Assembly: GCA_020796225.1 (NCBI GenBank)
Contig: CM036756.1
Span: forward strand, 52,618,363 to 52,682,362
Length of the DNA stretch: 64,000 bases
Reading direction: 5' to 3'
Source of the DNA: Arion vulgaris
Taxonomy: Eukaryota > Mollusca > Gastropoda > Stylommatophora > Arionidae
Part shown: piece after piece, positions 1-11,655 of the stretch
Layout of the letters: the number at the start of each line of letters is the position of its first letter
Position numbering within the stretch: position 1 is the first letter of the stretch
Translations under genes and position numbers: made by a program
The notes under the pieces: generated by a model
What the model saw: the letters and a program-made list of their open reading frames with translations, nothing else
Told to the model about the DNA's origin: nothing
Databases searched by the model: none

Positions 1-161
1 GCCGCTACATCCCAGGGTAGAAGAAGAGCTACTAAGCAAGACAGACTGAGACAGAATCAAACATCAAAATAGCAGCAGACATCCAAATGTTTAAACTATA
101 TCAGGAGATGATTCTAGGCACACTCCATACTGACTGCACAATTATGTGATCTTAAACTTAC

Positions 162-390
162 CTTACGTGCCATAATGAGGCTCGATGGGTGGTGTAAGAC
201 TTTAGTAACAACACCTCCATTGCCAGCCCCTAATTCTCCTAATTTTTCAAAATCTTCCTCCAGTAATTCACCAATTTTTTGTTTCTGTGTCAAAAACTCC
301 TCAAGTCTTTCTCTCTGTTGATCATCAATGTCTAATTCCTGCAATTTCTGTTGTAATGCCTCCAGGTTTGCCTGAGCTCCATTCTGACGG
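162..390 (-). CDS. MAP2K1: MEK exon 2 (export signal, P-loop, catalytic lysine)
   Basis: The exon starts after an acceptor ending ATATTCACAG and ends at ACGTAAG followed by the donor GTAAGT. It reads [14 protein letters not shown] at the start and LIMARK at the end. The 229-bp length, both splice sites and the continuous reading frame agree with the conserved second coding exon of animal MEK genes. Confidence 0.95.
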
Positions 391-3300
391 CTGTGAATAT
401 GTTACAAAATAATGTTTAAAGTTTAAATTACCCTAAAAATCTAAAATTATAATAGCATTGTCTAATAAATTTGGTTTACTAATTGTAAGTTTGTTATTTG
501 GCCACTTTTAATCCAATAAATTCCACTTACTATATATTATTATGTTTTAAAAAATGATGACAAAAGATTGCACACTTTCATATCGGATGGACAAGTGTAA
601 TAGAAAGTAGATGTGTGAAAGGGAACATTATAATAGTAAATACAACTGGAAATTAACATGAGAAAGTGGATAGATAGAATACACTCTTAGTAAATTAGCT
701 AACTAGACATGTGCTTGATTGGAGCCCAAAAGAGGAGAATGTGGAGGACAAAAATAAAAGGCAAAGAACAATATAAGAAACTACACCTCAAGCAGACAGC
801 ATAAATTGGGGGGAAAGTGTTAATACAATTGCAGCACTATGTTCCAAGAGGGCAAGAAGGTTACAGTTTATGAGTCAAATTATTGCATTTTTGGCTTTCT
901 TTAAAGTGTGCAATTCTGTGCACATTGTATGGTTTCATTTCACGGTCTATATCATGCTTTACAAGCATAGATTTGTTGTAAGTCTGTGTCAATGATTTAT
1001 CAAATACACACAGCAAATTAAGTAAACATTTTGTTTGATCCCAATACTAATAGCATTACAGTAATCTTATTTGGGTGCTTCATACAATTAAACATACCTC
1101 TCATTGACACATATATCTTTTAACTTATCAGCTTGTTATCTGGTATGTAAAGGACTAAGCCCGGATTGGATAACTTTCCGAAGATTATATTTATTAAAAT
1201 GTGTAACCTGTTGATTTTTCTTTCTTTGTCTACTGTGCATTTAGACATAGTAATAGCACCTAACACTGATTTGCGCGTGAAGGCTTGCTTTCCTTAACAT
1301 TTCCTTCAATCACTAGTCAAGCGAGTCTTACTCTGACTTTATAGAGTTTAGTCTGCCGATAAAACATGACATGAACTTACTAGTCAGCAAGCCATCAATG
1401 TAATGCACGCATGAAACTGATTCTACGTGGGCACGGGCCAGTGGAGATCTGGCAACACGGAAATATGGGAATTTCTTTAGACTCAGAAATAGGAAGATTT
1501 AACACTAGCCATAGCCACAGGATAATTAGAAGTTTGTATGATGGTTCGGTGTGCAGTCCGCACTGACATTACAAATATAACTGGTTTTTTGCTGAAACAG
1601 TGAGTAAAGCAAGATTGTAATTTACCCCATTTTTGTTTGGTGTGTTATTGACTGGGTGATGAAAAAATGTTGCAGGGCGAAGCTGGCATCGATTTGTAGA
1701 AAATAGTCAACTGGAAAATTTGATGCAGATGATATTGCCTTGTTAAGTAAAGCAACCAAGATTTGCAAAGCAAAACAGATAATTGATCATCCATAACATC
1801 AAAATTTAGACTAGATATGCTATGAAAAGACAAATATAATGAAGACAGGTATGGCAAGTACTGCAAATATCACCCTGGAATCAAAAATGATAAAAATAAC
1901 AGAACAGTTCACATATTTGGATTGCAATTTGGACTGCTTAAGATACTAAAAAAGAAATTATGCTACGAACTGTCAAAGCAACCTCAGCTTTAAAAGTCTA
2001 AATACAATATGAAACTCCAAGTTAAGTAGTTTGAAGAAAAAAAATTCCATTGTGTAACAATTCAAATGCATTTGAAAATAGATGTCTAGAAAAATAATGA
2101 ATATAAAATGGAACGAATTTAGGAGAAGGATGAAATCAGAGACATGTCTGGTCAACCACTAGTAACATCTGTTATAAGAAAGAGAAGATGGAGATATGTT
2201 GGGCATACTTGAGAAGAAATGATCAAAGAATCCCAAAACAGGCAGTGAAGTGAGAGGCAAATGGTTCAAGAAAGAAAGGATGTCATGAAAATCCCGAAAC
2301 AAACTTTACTGGAAGAGTCTAGAAATATCAGACTCAATTTTGTAGAAGAGATTAAACGAGTTGTCCAGGATAGAGAAACATGGAGAAATAGTTTGCAGGC
2401 CATATCTCTTCTCGCGATCGCTTTAGGCCGCTTTATCATTCTATTGTCATATATAAGCAGCCAGACACCAAGAATGGATGTATATGCACAACCTTCGGTA
2501 CCTATTGGAGCTTGCTTATCTTTCAGTGGTGTGTTCGATTTCAACCAGCGTTTACTGGGGTCGTCCTAGGCTTTGCTGTCCCCAGCCAAAGCCCACAAGG
2601 CAGCAAGCTGCTATTTTCTTTCAAGGCAGCGACCCATAGACCTGCCCCCCCGGGGCTGATGAGCATCATCTTCCCAGCTATACCCGCCTTGTTATGAACT
2701 GCTTGGTTTGCCTACTGTCCAGTTTTGGTACGGTTTGTTTGCTAGACTTTGATTGTCCCCAATCAAACTACAAGGCAGCAGTAGTTCCCTGCGAGTGGAA
2801 ACGCACACTGGCCCCACCTATGCTGGGCTTTCCAGTTGTTCTGCACATTTGGCTGGCCCGCACACCCTCTCGCCTGCCATACCTGCCGCACCTTCCTTGC
2901 ATGCCGTGCTCGTCTGCCCACCGATGGGCCCACTCTTGCATCGCCCGCATGTGTGCCTTCCGTGCCTACCTTGCATGTCATGCCATGCTCACCCCACCCA
3001 TCGGTGGGCCACTTGCATCGCCAGCGTGCGTGCTCACTTTGCGATGGTGCCTGTTTTATCGTCACCACGTCCTCGCCGTGCTCACGTGTGCCTGGGCTGA
3101 CCGATTCTGGCAACGTGCCCCATCCCGTGATAGTGGCCCGAGTTTCGCTATGTGGGCCATCGGCAGCTCAACTCTACTCCCAGCATACTCATCGGCTCAA
3201 GAGAGAGGGCTCAAGAGCGAGCATGCGAGGGCTCAAGAGCGAGCATGCGCGCCCGAGTTTCGCCCACATGGGTCAACATCTCTTTGATGGCTAATAATTG

Positions 3301-6300
3301 TGCCCTCATCCCTGAGATAGGGGCCCGAGTTTCGCCCTCTGTGGGCCCTCTGCAGCCTCAACTCGACTCCCAGCTTACTCATCGGTTCAAGAGAGAGGGC
3401 CCCAAGAGAGAGCATGCACAGGCTTCCGAGTTTCGCCCACGCGGTTCCACTTTATCCTTCCAGCTTTTCCCATCGGCCGGGAGAGGTGAGCATTAATAGT
3501 CACTCTGGGAGTTCGCCTCTGTGCTGCAAGCGGATCCCATCTAGCGTGACTACCTTTGAATCTCTACTTGCCCCAGAGTAGCTCTCCCACGGCACCTGCC
3601 CTCTTAGCCAGACCGAACTACCGCCTGTTACCAGGGTCACCACGTGGAGGTGAGGGCAGGGGATTAGCACCAGCTTACTAATCCTGGTGCGCCGTTGTTT
3701 TCTTGCACCCTTGACCCCGCAGGCCATATGTAACTTATAACAGTAGGAGAATATAATAAAGCCACAGGAAAGTTCTCAAACAATTTCAGCCTCCACATTA
3801 GTCTACTTCAGTGTGTTTAGAGGATTTGTGTGTCTTAGTGATCCTTTAGGCAGAACTCCTGGCAGGTCTAACCAAGTTGAATGTGAAAGACCAGAACAAA
3901 TGGCGGGAGCAGGATGAGACCCCCATAAGGTGACAGCACAGAGCCTTCTTCTTCTTTGCGTCCGTTTTACGACCTAATTTTAATCATTCTTTGTAATATG
4001 TTTGATCTTTGCCAAGAACGTGTAACGCTGGCACAGAGCCCCATCGGTGAGTCGGAATCCTCTGACTGCAACAAACCCATCACCCTGCTATAGGGTAATA
4101 GCAGTCCTCTCTCATGGAAGACATCCTTTTTTGTCTCCACTTCTATTTATTTTGCAGGCAACTTGTGGTTGGTTTGTGTTCTGCTTTCACTCTAGTTCTA
4201 ATCAAACTTACAACAATTTGGAGTCAATGAAGGAAGAAGAAATCACATGAAGGAATTATCAGTTACTTAATCATGAAAGTTTTCCCACGGACACTAGCGA
4301 TCCAGAATATGTCTGTATACAGCGGCACAAATGTTATTTTGTATTCATTAACTAGAACAGCATGCAATGAGACAAAGGTGGCATGGAATGGATAAGAGTG
4401 GTTCTTGTCTTGGTGGCCAGATGTTTGCCCCTTTTGTTGAAAGAATGAAAAACTGACATTTCCTGTCAAGTAGTGGAAGAGAATTGACTGTTAGCAGATC
4501 CTCAACCAGGTGGTATGGAAACCACAGGCTCCCAGTGAACGTGGCAGAGAAAAAAACTAAACCCTCCAGATGAACATGTTCCCTCAAGATATAGCTGTTT
4601 GTTTGTTTGCATTCATAGGCCAGTTTAATCACTCTTTGTGATATATTTGGCCTTGGCCAAGAATGACTATACGCTGCACCTCCATTCGTAGACACCTACA
4701 CATATAGAACAGGTGCATCCGAAAATGTCAGGTAACGGGAAATGTTTGAGTGTGTCTCGCTGACAGTCCATCACACCTTTCCTTCCATCATATGCTCATT
4801 GCTTTTTAATGATCATTTTTGCTGTACATTTCGCTTTCATGATCTGTGTCAAAAGTATGTTGACACTTTGCCCTGACTGTGAGGTCGCTCCAGATTAAGA
4901 AATTCTCAGCCATTTGGGACAAGTGGGCTTGCCACTCAAAAGATCAATTTTCGGCTGTTTAATTGGCCTTTATTAGATATGAGTCGAGGAATGGTTGCAA
5001 GCTGTGGATGCCATCCTACACGTGTAGGACAATTGCATCCAAAAAGTGTCAGCCTTTGTCAATGTTTGGGATTGTGCGATAAGTCAAACCATTCTATTTT
5101 CAGCCTAGCTTTCCTAGCCACCGTGAGGTTGTTCTAGATTAAGAGCATTCTTAGTCATTTTGAGACGCGTGTCTGCACTTGGCAATTTGCAGATTTATGT
5201 TGTATTTTCCTTTGGGGCTAATCACATATAAACACGAGGGGTCATGTCATTAGGTGCTAGAAACTCAACTTAGTTTTGCGCTATCAACATCACCACTCCA
5301 GTTCTTTCTGGAGGGAGTTTTAATGAGCCATCTGTCCAGTGAACCGTCTTTTTGTGGACTACTTGGTTTTCCACCGCCCAGTTTTGTGTACGGTTTGCTC
5401 CACTAGACTTTGATTGTCCCCAATCAAACTACAACGCAGCAGTAGTTCTCTGCAAGCAGAAATGCGCACTCGCTTCACCTCTGCTGGGCTTCCAGTTTTT
5501 GTGCACATTTGGGCGGTCCGCACACCCTCTGCCTGCTGCGCTCTGCATGCACTTCTGCCCACCGGTGGCCCACTGCATCGCCCCATGTGTGCTCGCTCTG
5601 CCCTGGTGCCTGCCTCATAGTTACTTCTCTCCGTGCTCACATTTGCCTGGGCTGTCCGACCTGGCTTAAATCGTGACCCCATACCTGTGATGGGGCCCTA
5701 GCTTCACCCACGTGCTGCCCAACTCGACGCCCAGCATACATCTGCCGTCCTCATTTACTCATACCTTGGGGCTGCTCTGAGGTGCAGTTCTACTCGTCAC
5801 AGAGCTCCCGAGTTTCGCTCCGTGTGAGACCTCTTCTCCGTTCGGGATGCACCACACATCCTTCGTGCAGCCTTTCCCATCAGCCAGATACTGCTGTGGC
5901 CTTATGTTCTCATATTTGTCATCCCATTTGCAGTACCTCGGGACTGCTCTGACACGCAGCTCGACTGCGTGACAGGACTCTTGAGTTTCGCTCCACGCCT
6001 CAGTTTTGGGAGGCACCTCTATCCCTTTAATTTGGTCATTTACTCTGGGGAGTTAGCATTTGTTCATGGATGACTCTTATACTGCTGTAACTTTCTTTGG
6101 GAAGTTGACAAATTTTAGCGGACATCGCCAGAGATGCGTGCATTGTTCAGGATTTTCTGACCTGCATTGCTTTTCCGTTTGCACTGCTACCACTACCAGT
6201 AGTTCTCCCGATCCCTGCCCCTTGTCCAGCCCGAACCAAAGTCTGTTACAGGGTCACCACATGGAGGGGGGACAGGGTCTTGATTAGTGCCCTTCACTAA

Positions 6301-8344
6301 CCCTGGCGCAGCGTTGTCCCACTTCACCTTCGACCCCGAAATCTGATTCATGCATCCTTAGCATTTGGTGTCTTCTTCTTCTTCATTCTCACTAGATTGA
6401 GATTTCGGATTCTCTAATAAAGGCAGCCGTCTGCCTCAGATTATCAGCCACGCCATAGAGTTTGTCTTGGATGCTAGTGTAAGTGGGCCACCTCTTTCTT
6501 CTCAAGTCTGCATACTGGGGCAGTTCTGTAGGATATACTTCCTATGATTTCTGCTTCCCGTTTGTGCTGACCTCTTCCCGCAGTAAGTTTTGGCCACCCT
6601 TGTGATGGTAGGTCTGACATTCTTACTGCGTGGCTAAATCGTCGAGGCAGATTGACGACCGTAGAATCGCTATCCCATTCCTCAATGTGAGGGTCGTGCA
6701 CCATGTTATGCGCCTACGGCCTGGTGCATCCGCTTCTGCAAGCATTTGTTTTGGGTTAGCATTCTAGCGGACACATGCATCCAATTTCAGCCAAACCTCC
6801 TTAGTCGCTTCTTACGACATGCGGGCAGGTAACAGTGGTTCTATTCTTTACACCCCAAATTTGGGCCCGAACCACTGGCGGCATATGGTGTGGTTCGACA
6901 CATCTTTAGCGCCATTTGGAGCTCTGGTGCTTATCCTTCGGCAATGTGTCCGGTTTTGGCCAGCATTTACAGGGTTTCGCTCCCCGTAAGCCTTGGGCTG
7001 TCCCCAGTCGACCTGCAAGGCAGCAGGTTGTATCAGACCTGATTGACCATGGGAAGGTAGATGCCATTTAAAGAAATAAAAAATATGTTTATTCATTGAA
7101 GAAAAGAAGATTAACTGGCCAGTTACTAGGAAAAAGGCACTACCATCAAAGGAGAATACAATGCAAAGTGGAAAAACCACAACACAAAGCAGAGGATGAA
7201 TATTATGAACTGTTCAGAAGAAACCAGGTTGCCATGTATGACATTAGAACAGGCCAGAATAAAATAAGGATCACCTGTACACCAAATTCAAGATGGGCAT
7301 CTCTAACCGCTGTCATTTTGAATTGGCAGAACATGTTCTATTTAAAGTGTCCTCAGCAAGCAGAGCTGAGGAAAAGAAGTTCACACACACACACACCAAA
7401 AAAAAGAAAGTCCTGAACAAGCATGAGACTATATAAAAGACTATGGAATCTCAGTCTAAAATAAATGATGATAGCAGCAGAAAAGTAGAAGATAAGTGTA
7501 TATAAGCCGTTCACAAAACTGTAGCATCTGTATTAATACTGTTAACTGGTTATGGATCCACCAGTGTGGCAACCACATCACCAAAACAATGTAAATAAAC
7601 TAAATCTGACAGTTCAAAATATCATCATCTCTCACACTGTATATAAGAAGATTGGAAAGTTAAAGGAAGTAAAATGGGGTATGTGATTGATAAATGTAAG
7701 AAGAATCAGACTGCTACACTGACTTACGCAGCACATTCATTTTCTGCTAACATGTGAGCTGGGATGTCACTGTTGTGTTGCCGGCATCATGAAGTGGATG
7801 GTATAATAATTAAAATTCAGTAGTATTCTGAATATTCTATCTATGCTATATGCAAAATATTGTAATATTGTAATTGCATTCAAATTGAAACTATACTATT
7901 ACTAGTCAGTGTATTACATATTGACTGCCATCATTAATTATTATCATTAGTGAATAAAGTGAATTGTGCTCTGTTTGTTATTCATTACTTTACTATTGAT
8001 AATTTTTAATAATAATCTAAATCTGCTGTCTGAAGTGTGTGCATAAATTAACAATAACTAATTTAATTAAGTGAACGTGTTGCAGTTTTGCTAATTTAAT
8101 TCAGCAACAACTAAGCATTTAATTTCACGTATCTTGGCGCATAACTTAACTAGCGCCGCGTCTAGTGAACTAGTGATTCTAGGTCTAGTCTTACCCTACC
8201 GGGACATCAATCAATATATAATAACTTAATAAGTTAATAACAAACAGTGATAACAATACGACGGAGCAGAACTCACTCGCTGCCGTCTGTTTGAGGCTCC
8301 GACACGGATATTGTCAACTTCAATTTGTTTTTGCCGTTTGGCAT
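162..8344 (-). CDS. MAP2K1: MAP kinase kinase (MEK1/2 orthologue), 5' part, exons 1-2
   Basis: Dual-specificity kinase of the Ras-Raf-MEK-ERK cascade, which phosphorylates ERK on Thr and Tyr in the cytoplasm. Two exons on the minus strand join in phase (two bases of exon 1 plus one of exon 2 make a GAC codon). Exon 1 encodes a basic stretch followed by L-x-L (KNKLKLTI), as expected for the N-terminal ERK docking site. Exon 2 encodes a leucine-rich stretch ([11 protein letters not shown]) matching the MEK nuclear export signal, then [11 protein letters not shown], the glycine-rich loop [10 protein letters not shown], and MARK, whose lysine corresponds to the ATP-binding lysine of the family. 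The rest of the kinase domain lies beyond the left edge. No frame break is visible. The intron between the exons holds LINE, SINE and GC-rich repeat copies. Whether this is the single invertebrate MEK or one of two paralogues cannot be told here. Confidence 0.93.
391..1689. other. MEK intron 1, part without recognised features
   Basis: This is AT-rich intron sequence with scattered stops in all frames. I see no conserved motif, RNA gene or clear element boundary. Confidence 0.5.
1690..2425 (+). mobile_element. Degenerate non-LTR retrotransposon, reverse transcriptase C-terminal half
   Basis: Broken frames keep reverse transcriptase landmarks. [12 protein letters not shown] near 1723 is the catalytic F/YADD box with the first residue changed, ITEQFTYLD near 1900 is the usual FTYLG box, and RRWRYVGHT near 2190 is the C-terminal WxGH box. 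After that comes [13 protein letters not shown] near 2378, typical of the extreme C-terminus. Stops and frameshifts throughout show it is dead. It lies in the MEK intron, antisense to that gene. The clade is probably RTE-like or a close relative. Confidence 0.75.
2435..3727 (+). repeat. GC-rich interspersed repeat, copy A
   Basis: About 1.3 kb, much richer in GC than its surroundings. It shares long blocks with copies at 5330-6345, 16020-17345 and 24835-25450, such as GATTGTCCCCAATCAAACTA near 2752 and CAGGGTCACCACGTGGAGGT near 3632. It has an ATATATAAGCAG TATA-like motif at its left end and internal short repeats of CAAGAGAGAGGGCTC type near 3200-3250. Open frames inside are short and differ between copies, so I see no coding function. 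The class is unknown. Confidence 0.7.
3728..4600. other. MEK intron sequence with a SINE-1 tail fragment
   Basis: At 3945-4035 a minus-strand fragment of the SINE-1 3' part is visible (CTTCTTTGCGTCCG, then GATCTTTGCCAAGAACGTGT). The rest has no recognised feature. Confidence 0.5.
4601..5330 (-). repeat. Diverged SINE-like repeats
   Basis: 4620-4790 matches the 3' half of SINE-1 (TAATCACTCTTTGTGATATA, then TTGGCCAAGAATGACTATAC) followed by a block that recurs at 52017-52140 (GAGTGTGTCTCGCTGACAGT versus GAGTCTATCTCGGTGACAGT). 4860-5320 shares diverged blocks with 22600-23390. Both look like old copies. Confidence 0.55.
5331..6345 (+). repeat. GC-rich interspersed repeat, copy B
   Basis: Same family as the copy at 2435-3727, starting at the GTACGGTTTG block and running to the block TCACCACATGGAGG and the terminal TAACCCTGGCGCAGCGTTGT. 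It lacks the left TATA-containing part and is diverged, with several internal deletions. Confidence 0.65.
6346..7060 (-). repeat. SINE-1/SINE-3 fragments in the MEK intron
   Basis: 6765-6860 carries the core block CTCCTTAGTCGCTTCTTACG and the SINE-1 5' part in minus orientation. 6905-7040 carries the SINE-3 middle module (CCATTTGGAGCTCTGGTGCT, then CTTCGGCAATGTGTCCGG). 6430-6760 has no recognised content. Confidence 0.55.
7061..8276. other. MEK intron, AT-rich, no recognised features
   Basis: A (CA)n run lies at about 7380-7394. I see no conserved coding or RNA structure. This stretch ends at the donor site of MEK exon 1. Confidence 0.4.
8277..8344 (-). CDS. MAP2K1: MEK exon 1 (start codon, ERK docking site)
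   Basis: The exon has an ATG followed by 22 codons, [16 protein letters not shown] then PQTDGS, ending in GA before the donor GTGAGT. The phase-2 end fits exactly the phase of exon 2 at 390. Just upstream of the ATG is AAAGTTAG, a possible acceptor, so part of the 5' UTR may sit on another exon. The assignment rests on position, phase and the basic-plus-LxL docking motif rather than strong sequence conservation, since this part of MEK is variable. Confidence 0.8.
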
Positions 8345-9090
8345 GCTTGCTAACTTTGGTTAAAACGTAATGTTTCACACCATATACGTAGGCCTACAAA
8401 GCACACGCAACTATAACTGACGGTGTTTACATATTTCTACAAGCAAGGCAAAATATCCACGAAGTTATGACGATGATGGAGAAGTCATGTATCGACCAAT
8501 AGCTCCGAGAACGAATACATTTCCCATAATACGAGGAAGTGGATCCCGCTAATGATTTTCTCTACATATTCATGAGTTCTCGTACATGTATCGGTTCACT
8601 CTTTTAATATTGGAATCCATTGTATCATTTCCATTAGCCTTATCGTGTTCCCCTTTCGCATGTATGACTCGGACGATATTTGATATAAAAGCATGCAAAC
8701 TTCATACAAAGTCACATCGAAAATGCAGCCTTCATGATAGATTCCATGCTTCTTAGAAACTAATGCAAGATTCAGTTATTTCCTTGGGTTTTTTGGTTGT
8801 GTGTGGACATAAACAAATGTTGCTTAAGTTTGAAAGTTCACATTACTGGATGACAAAACTAGATGCTTCCAACCAACGAGGTCTTGCATTATCTTCATAG
8901 TTCACTCTCGTGAGTCAAATTGAATGTGATCAAAGAAAGCAGTAGTTTGCATCAGGTTGTCAAGGTCTTTACAGAATGGGTACTAGTGTAATAATTTACC
9001 CTACAAATGGGATACCTTAAAAGATGCCCAGACGTAATTTTGTCATCACCCCAATCACACTCATTTGACATTTCATATTTAGCTTGATCA
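8345..9090 (-). promoter_or_regulatory. Upstream region of the MEK gene
   Basis: This is the 5' flank of MEK exon 1 on the minus strand and must hold part of the 5' UTR and possibly the promoter. I see no clear TATA box or CpG-rich island, so this is assigned by position only. Confidence 0.3.
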
Positions 9091-9660
9091 AAAACTGTTT
9101 GGTTCATTTTTCCGGATCGACATCCCCGTGGAATGGACAAGTCCATAAATATTCCGTCATCCAATGCAAAGTCATCTTGATGTTCTCTCGTTCACTGCAC
9201 CATAGCCAGGCTCCAGTATAGCAATAGCAAGGCTGTGACTGCACACAGTTGATGTTGATTGGCATATCTTCCTCGCCAACCGCCGCGGACAACATGAAAA
9301 GATAGTATCTTCTTTTCTTTCTTTTGTTTGTCGCCATGCTGTTGCTGTGTTGTTTCCTAGTGTTATGGTTTCCCATTTTTGTCTTGCGCTGCTCTAGTGG
9401 CTTGAGTGATAGTTACTTTTGCTTTTTGACAGGATTCTGCTATGCCATCTAACCTTCTTTTTCGTTGTCATCCTCTCGCCATCTTTCCTGATGTTCTGTT
9501 GTAGAAGACTATACCGTGGAGTTTGGTTGCATTCTAAAAATTCTTATTAAGTGGCCGAACCATATCACTCGTTTCGCTCGATCTTTACCGGCAATTTGTT
9601 TAAAAACTCTTTTGGTCGGACTATGATTACTGTTTTTCATAAGTTCGGTGCGCTAGTTAT
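9091..9660 (-). mobile_element. Non-LTR retrotransposon 3' fragment
   Basis: 9380-9560 matches the block at 10310-10480, which encodes a reverse transcriptase C-terminus on the minus strand. Frames are broken. The SINE-2 copy at 9665-9945 lies immediately to its right. Confidence 0.5.
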
Positions 9661-9664
9661 GCGT

Positions 9665-9945
9665 CTACTTCTTCGAACGCTCCACATCGACCACTTGTTA
9701 ACCACTCTTGTGATTTGTATGTGATCTCACCTAAGAGCGATTGTACATTGTGCCAGTATGCGCCTACAAGTAGGCCAGCATATCCGATTTCTGCGATACT
9801 TTTATTTACTAGGTAGTCTCCTAGGCCCTACCTTAATCACATCTTCCAACAGGACTTGTAGGTCGCAGTGTTACTATTCTTTTCTCCCCTTGCGAGGTCC
9901 GGCAACACACGGGCGCGTTAGACGTCTAAAGACCAGTAGGTCAAC
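9665..9945 (-). mobile_element. SINE-2 copy
   Basis: Read on the minus strand it has the family order: GCCCGTGTG-type head, a GTACCACTG-like block, the core CGACCTACAAG, CAGAAATCGGATATGCTGGC, TACTTGTAGGCGCATACTGG, and the tail ending GTCGATGTGGAGCGTTCGAA plus GAAG. About 280 bp. Confidence 0.7.
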
Positions 9946-10264
9946 ACATACGGTTTCTTGCAAGTGTTTTATTCAAGTTCACTTCTCTAGCTCGGGACAG
10001 TCTCCACACTCACTACATTGTGTTATCTGATTGTACTGGCACACGCTAGAGCTTGCACTGAAGTGACCACTTCTCAACAACTTCTTAAGACTTGTATATG
10101 AACTGAGCCAACGAGCACGAGAAGCCGTGCCGTTGTTAAGACGCAGCGAAACCGTTCCGTGTAAGGAACATGTCCATGCTTTTGGGATACATCGATTTCA
10201 TCGCCTCGGGGAATTAGGGTTTTTTACCCTGTATTACTGTGTAGAATAGCAATAGAAGTACTTC

Positions 10265-10540
10265 TTTTGTCGTCACACTGCTACCGGGTTGTTGCCCAGT
10301 GTCGTGGTCTTCTCATTTTGTCTTGCGCTGTTCTGGTGGCTTGGGTGATTGTTATTTTTGCTCTTTGACAGGATTCTGCTATGCCATCTAACTATCTTTT
10401 TTCGTGGTCTTCCTCTCGCCTTATTTCCTGATGTTCTGTTGTAGAAGACTCTGTATACTGTGGAGTTTGGATGTATTCTTAGTAAGTGGTCAAACCACTT
10501 CATTCTTTGGTTCTCAGTGTAATTCAAGCAAAGTTATGTG
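10265..10540 (-). mobile_element. Non-LTR retrotransposon fragment, RT C-terminus
   Basis: An 84-codon minus-strand frame contains MKWFDHLLRI, a variant of the WxGHxxR box, followed by GNKARGRPRKKIVRW, the GRPRxRW box found near the C-terminus of many LINE ORF2 proteins. It is only a fragment and related to 9380-9640. Confidence 0.7.
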
Positions 10541-10621
10541 CCAACTTTCTTATGCTGATGTTAGTGATTTTGTTTCTCAATGTAATTCAAGCAAGGTTGT
10601 GTGCAACTTTCTTCTTATGCT

Positions 10622-10885
10622 GATCTTCTTCTTTGCGTTCGTTCTTTACGATCAATTTTAATCACTCTTTGTAATATGTTTGATCTTTGCCAATAACGTG
10701 TATACGTTGCACATTGGTTTGGTAGGCCCCTAAACGCATAAACTTCTACACGCTTAGGACACGGGCATTCGATTTCAGCCAAACCTCCTTAGTCGCCTCT
10801 TACGACATGCATGGCAGGTAACAGTGGTTCTATTCTTTACACCCCAAATTTGGACCCCGGTAACCACTCGGGCAGCTATCAGAGT
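10622..10885 (-). mobile_element. SINE-1 copy
   Basis: A near full-length minus-orientation copy, from the (CTT)n/TTTGCGTTCGTTC tail through GATCTTTGCCAATAACGTGT and the core TAGTCGCCTCTTACGACATG to the head GGTAACCACTCGGGC. Confidence 0.8.
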
Positions 10886-10889
10886 CAAC

Positions 10890-11655
10890 GTTAGATAAGA
10901 TAAAGAATGCAGGCAACGCAACCCACTTGTTGTGGAGGCAGAGGTTCAGGCATTAATTTCTGAGAACGCATCTGAGCATGATGTAATCATTTATACGGAT
11001 GGTTCGGTGATTCGACATGTGCGGAGCTCGTGGGCTTTCACTGCTCAGGTCGGAGGTGATGTTGTGAAGGAAAACAGTGGTGGTTTTGCCGTGACTACAA
11101 GCAGTCTCACTATGGAAATCATGGCGGTTACCAAAGCGATGATTTGGCTAGAATCACAGACTTTTATCCATGCATGTTTTCTCAGTGACTCAATGAGTAT
11201 GCTCAGGAAGATTGAAACAGGATGGGCTAGGAGACATTGGATAGAATCGCTGGGGAGGTCTAAGCTGACAAAGATCAGTTTTATTTTGTGCCAGGGCATG
11301 CAGGTGTAAGGGGAAATGAGCGTGCGGATAGGCTTGCAGGTATGGCTGCTGTCCAAAGCGGACGAGCAATGGACCAGGCTGATATTATAAATTCCTTAAG
11401 GGAGAGAGGGCGTGTACATGATTCAGGTGATAGCGGTGAATCCACAACACTAACCAGACTGCAAGAACTCAAAGTTAAGTGTGGTGTAGCTCGACAAGAA
11501 CGCTATGCTGGCAGACAAAGAAGAATTGTAAACCAACAAAGAACCGGTGTCGTTAGTCGCCACACGCTGATGGACATACTGAGGGAGAGATCGGAGCACT
11601 TATGGACTAATTTGTTCGACGTGCAGTGATGGTGAGCCGACGACTAAACTAAACT
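10890..11655 (+). mobile_element. I-like LINE, 5'-truncated: RNase H domain and 3' end
   Basis: Frames joined by one break near 11290 encode an RNase H domain: IIYTDGSV (first Asp), TMEIMAVTKA (Glu), FLSDSMSML (second Asp), then PGHAGVRGNERADRLAG carrying the last Asp. A conserved tail SRHTLMDILRERSEHLW follows. The 3' end carries a TAAAC repeat (11640-11658). Start, domain order and tail agree with 5'-truncated insertion of an I-clade or related element. Related copies on the minus strand lie at 39083-41520 and 46247-47369. Confidence 0.85.

Noticed and set aside
1973..2155. 60-codon minus-strand frame rich in Phe
   Set aside because: Shadow of the degenerate LINE on the plus strand, low complexity.
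2650..2680. CTGATGAG as a hammerhead core
   Set aside because: No GAAA partner at a suitable distance and no pairing stem II.
2694..3294. 150-200-codon frames in the GC-rich region
   Set aside because: Long frames arise from high GC with few stops. They are not conserved among the four copies of the repeat.
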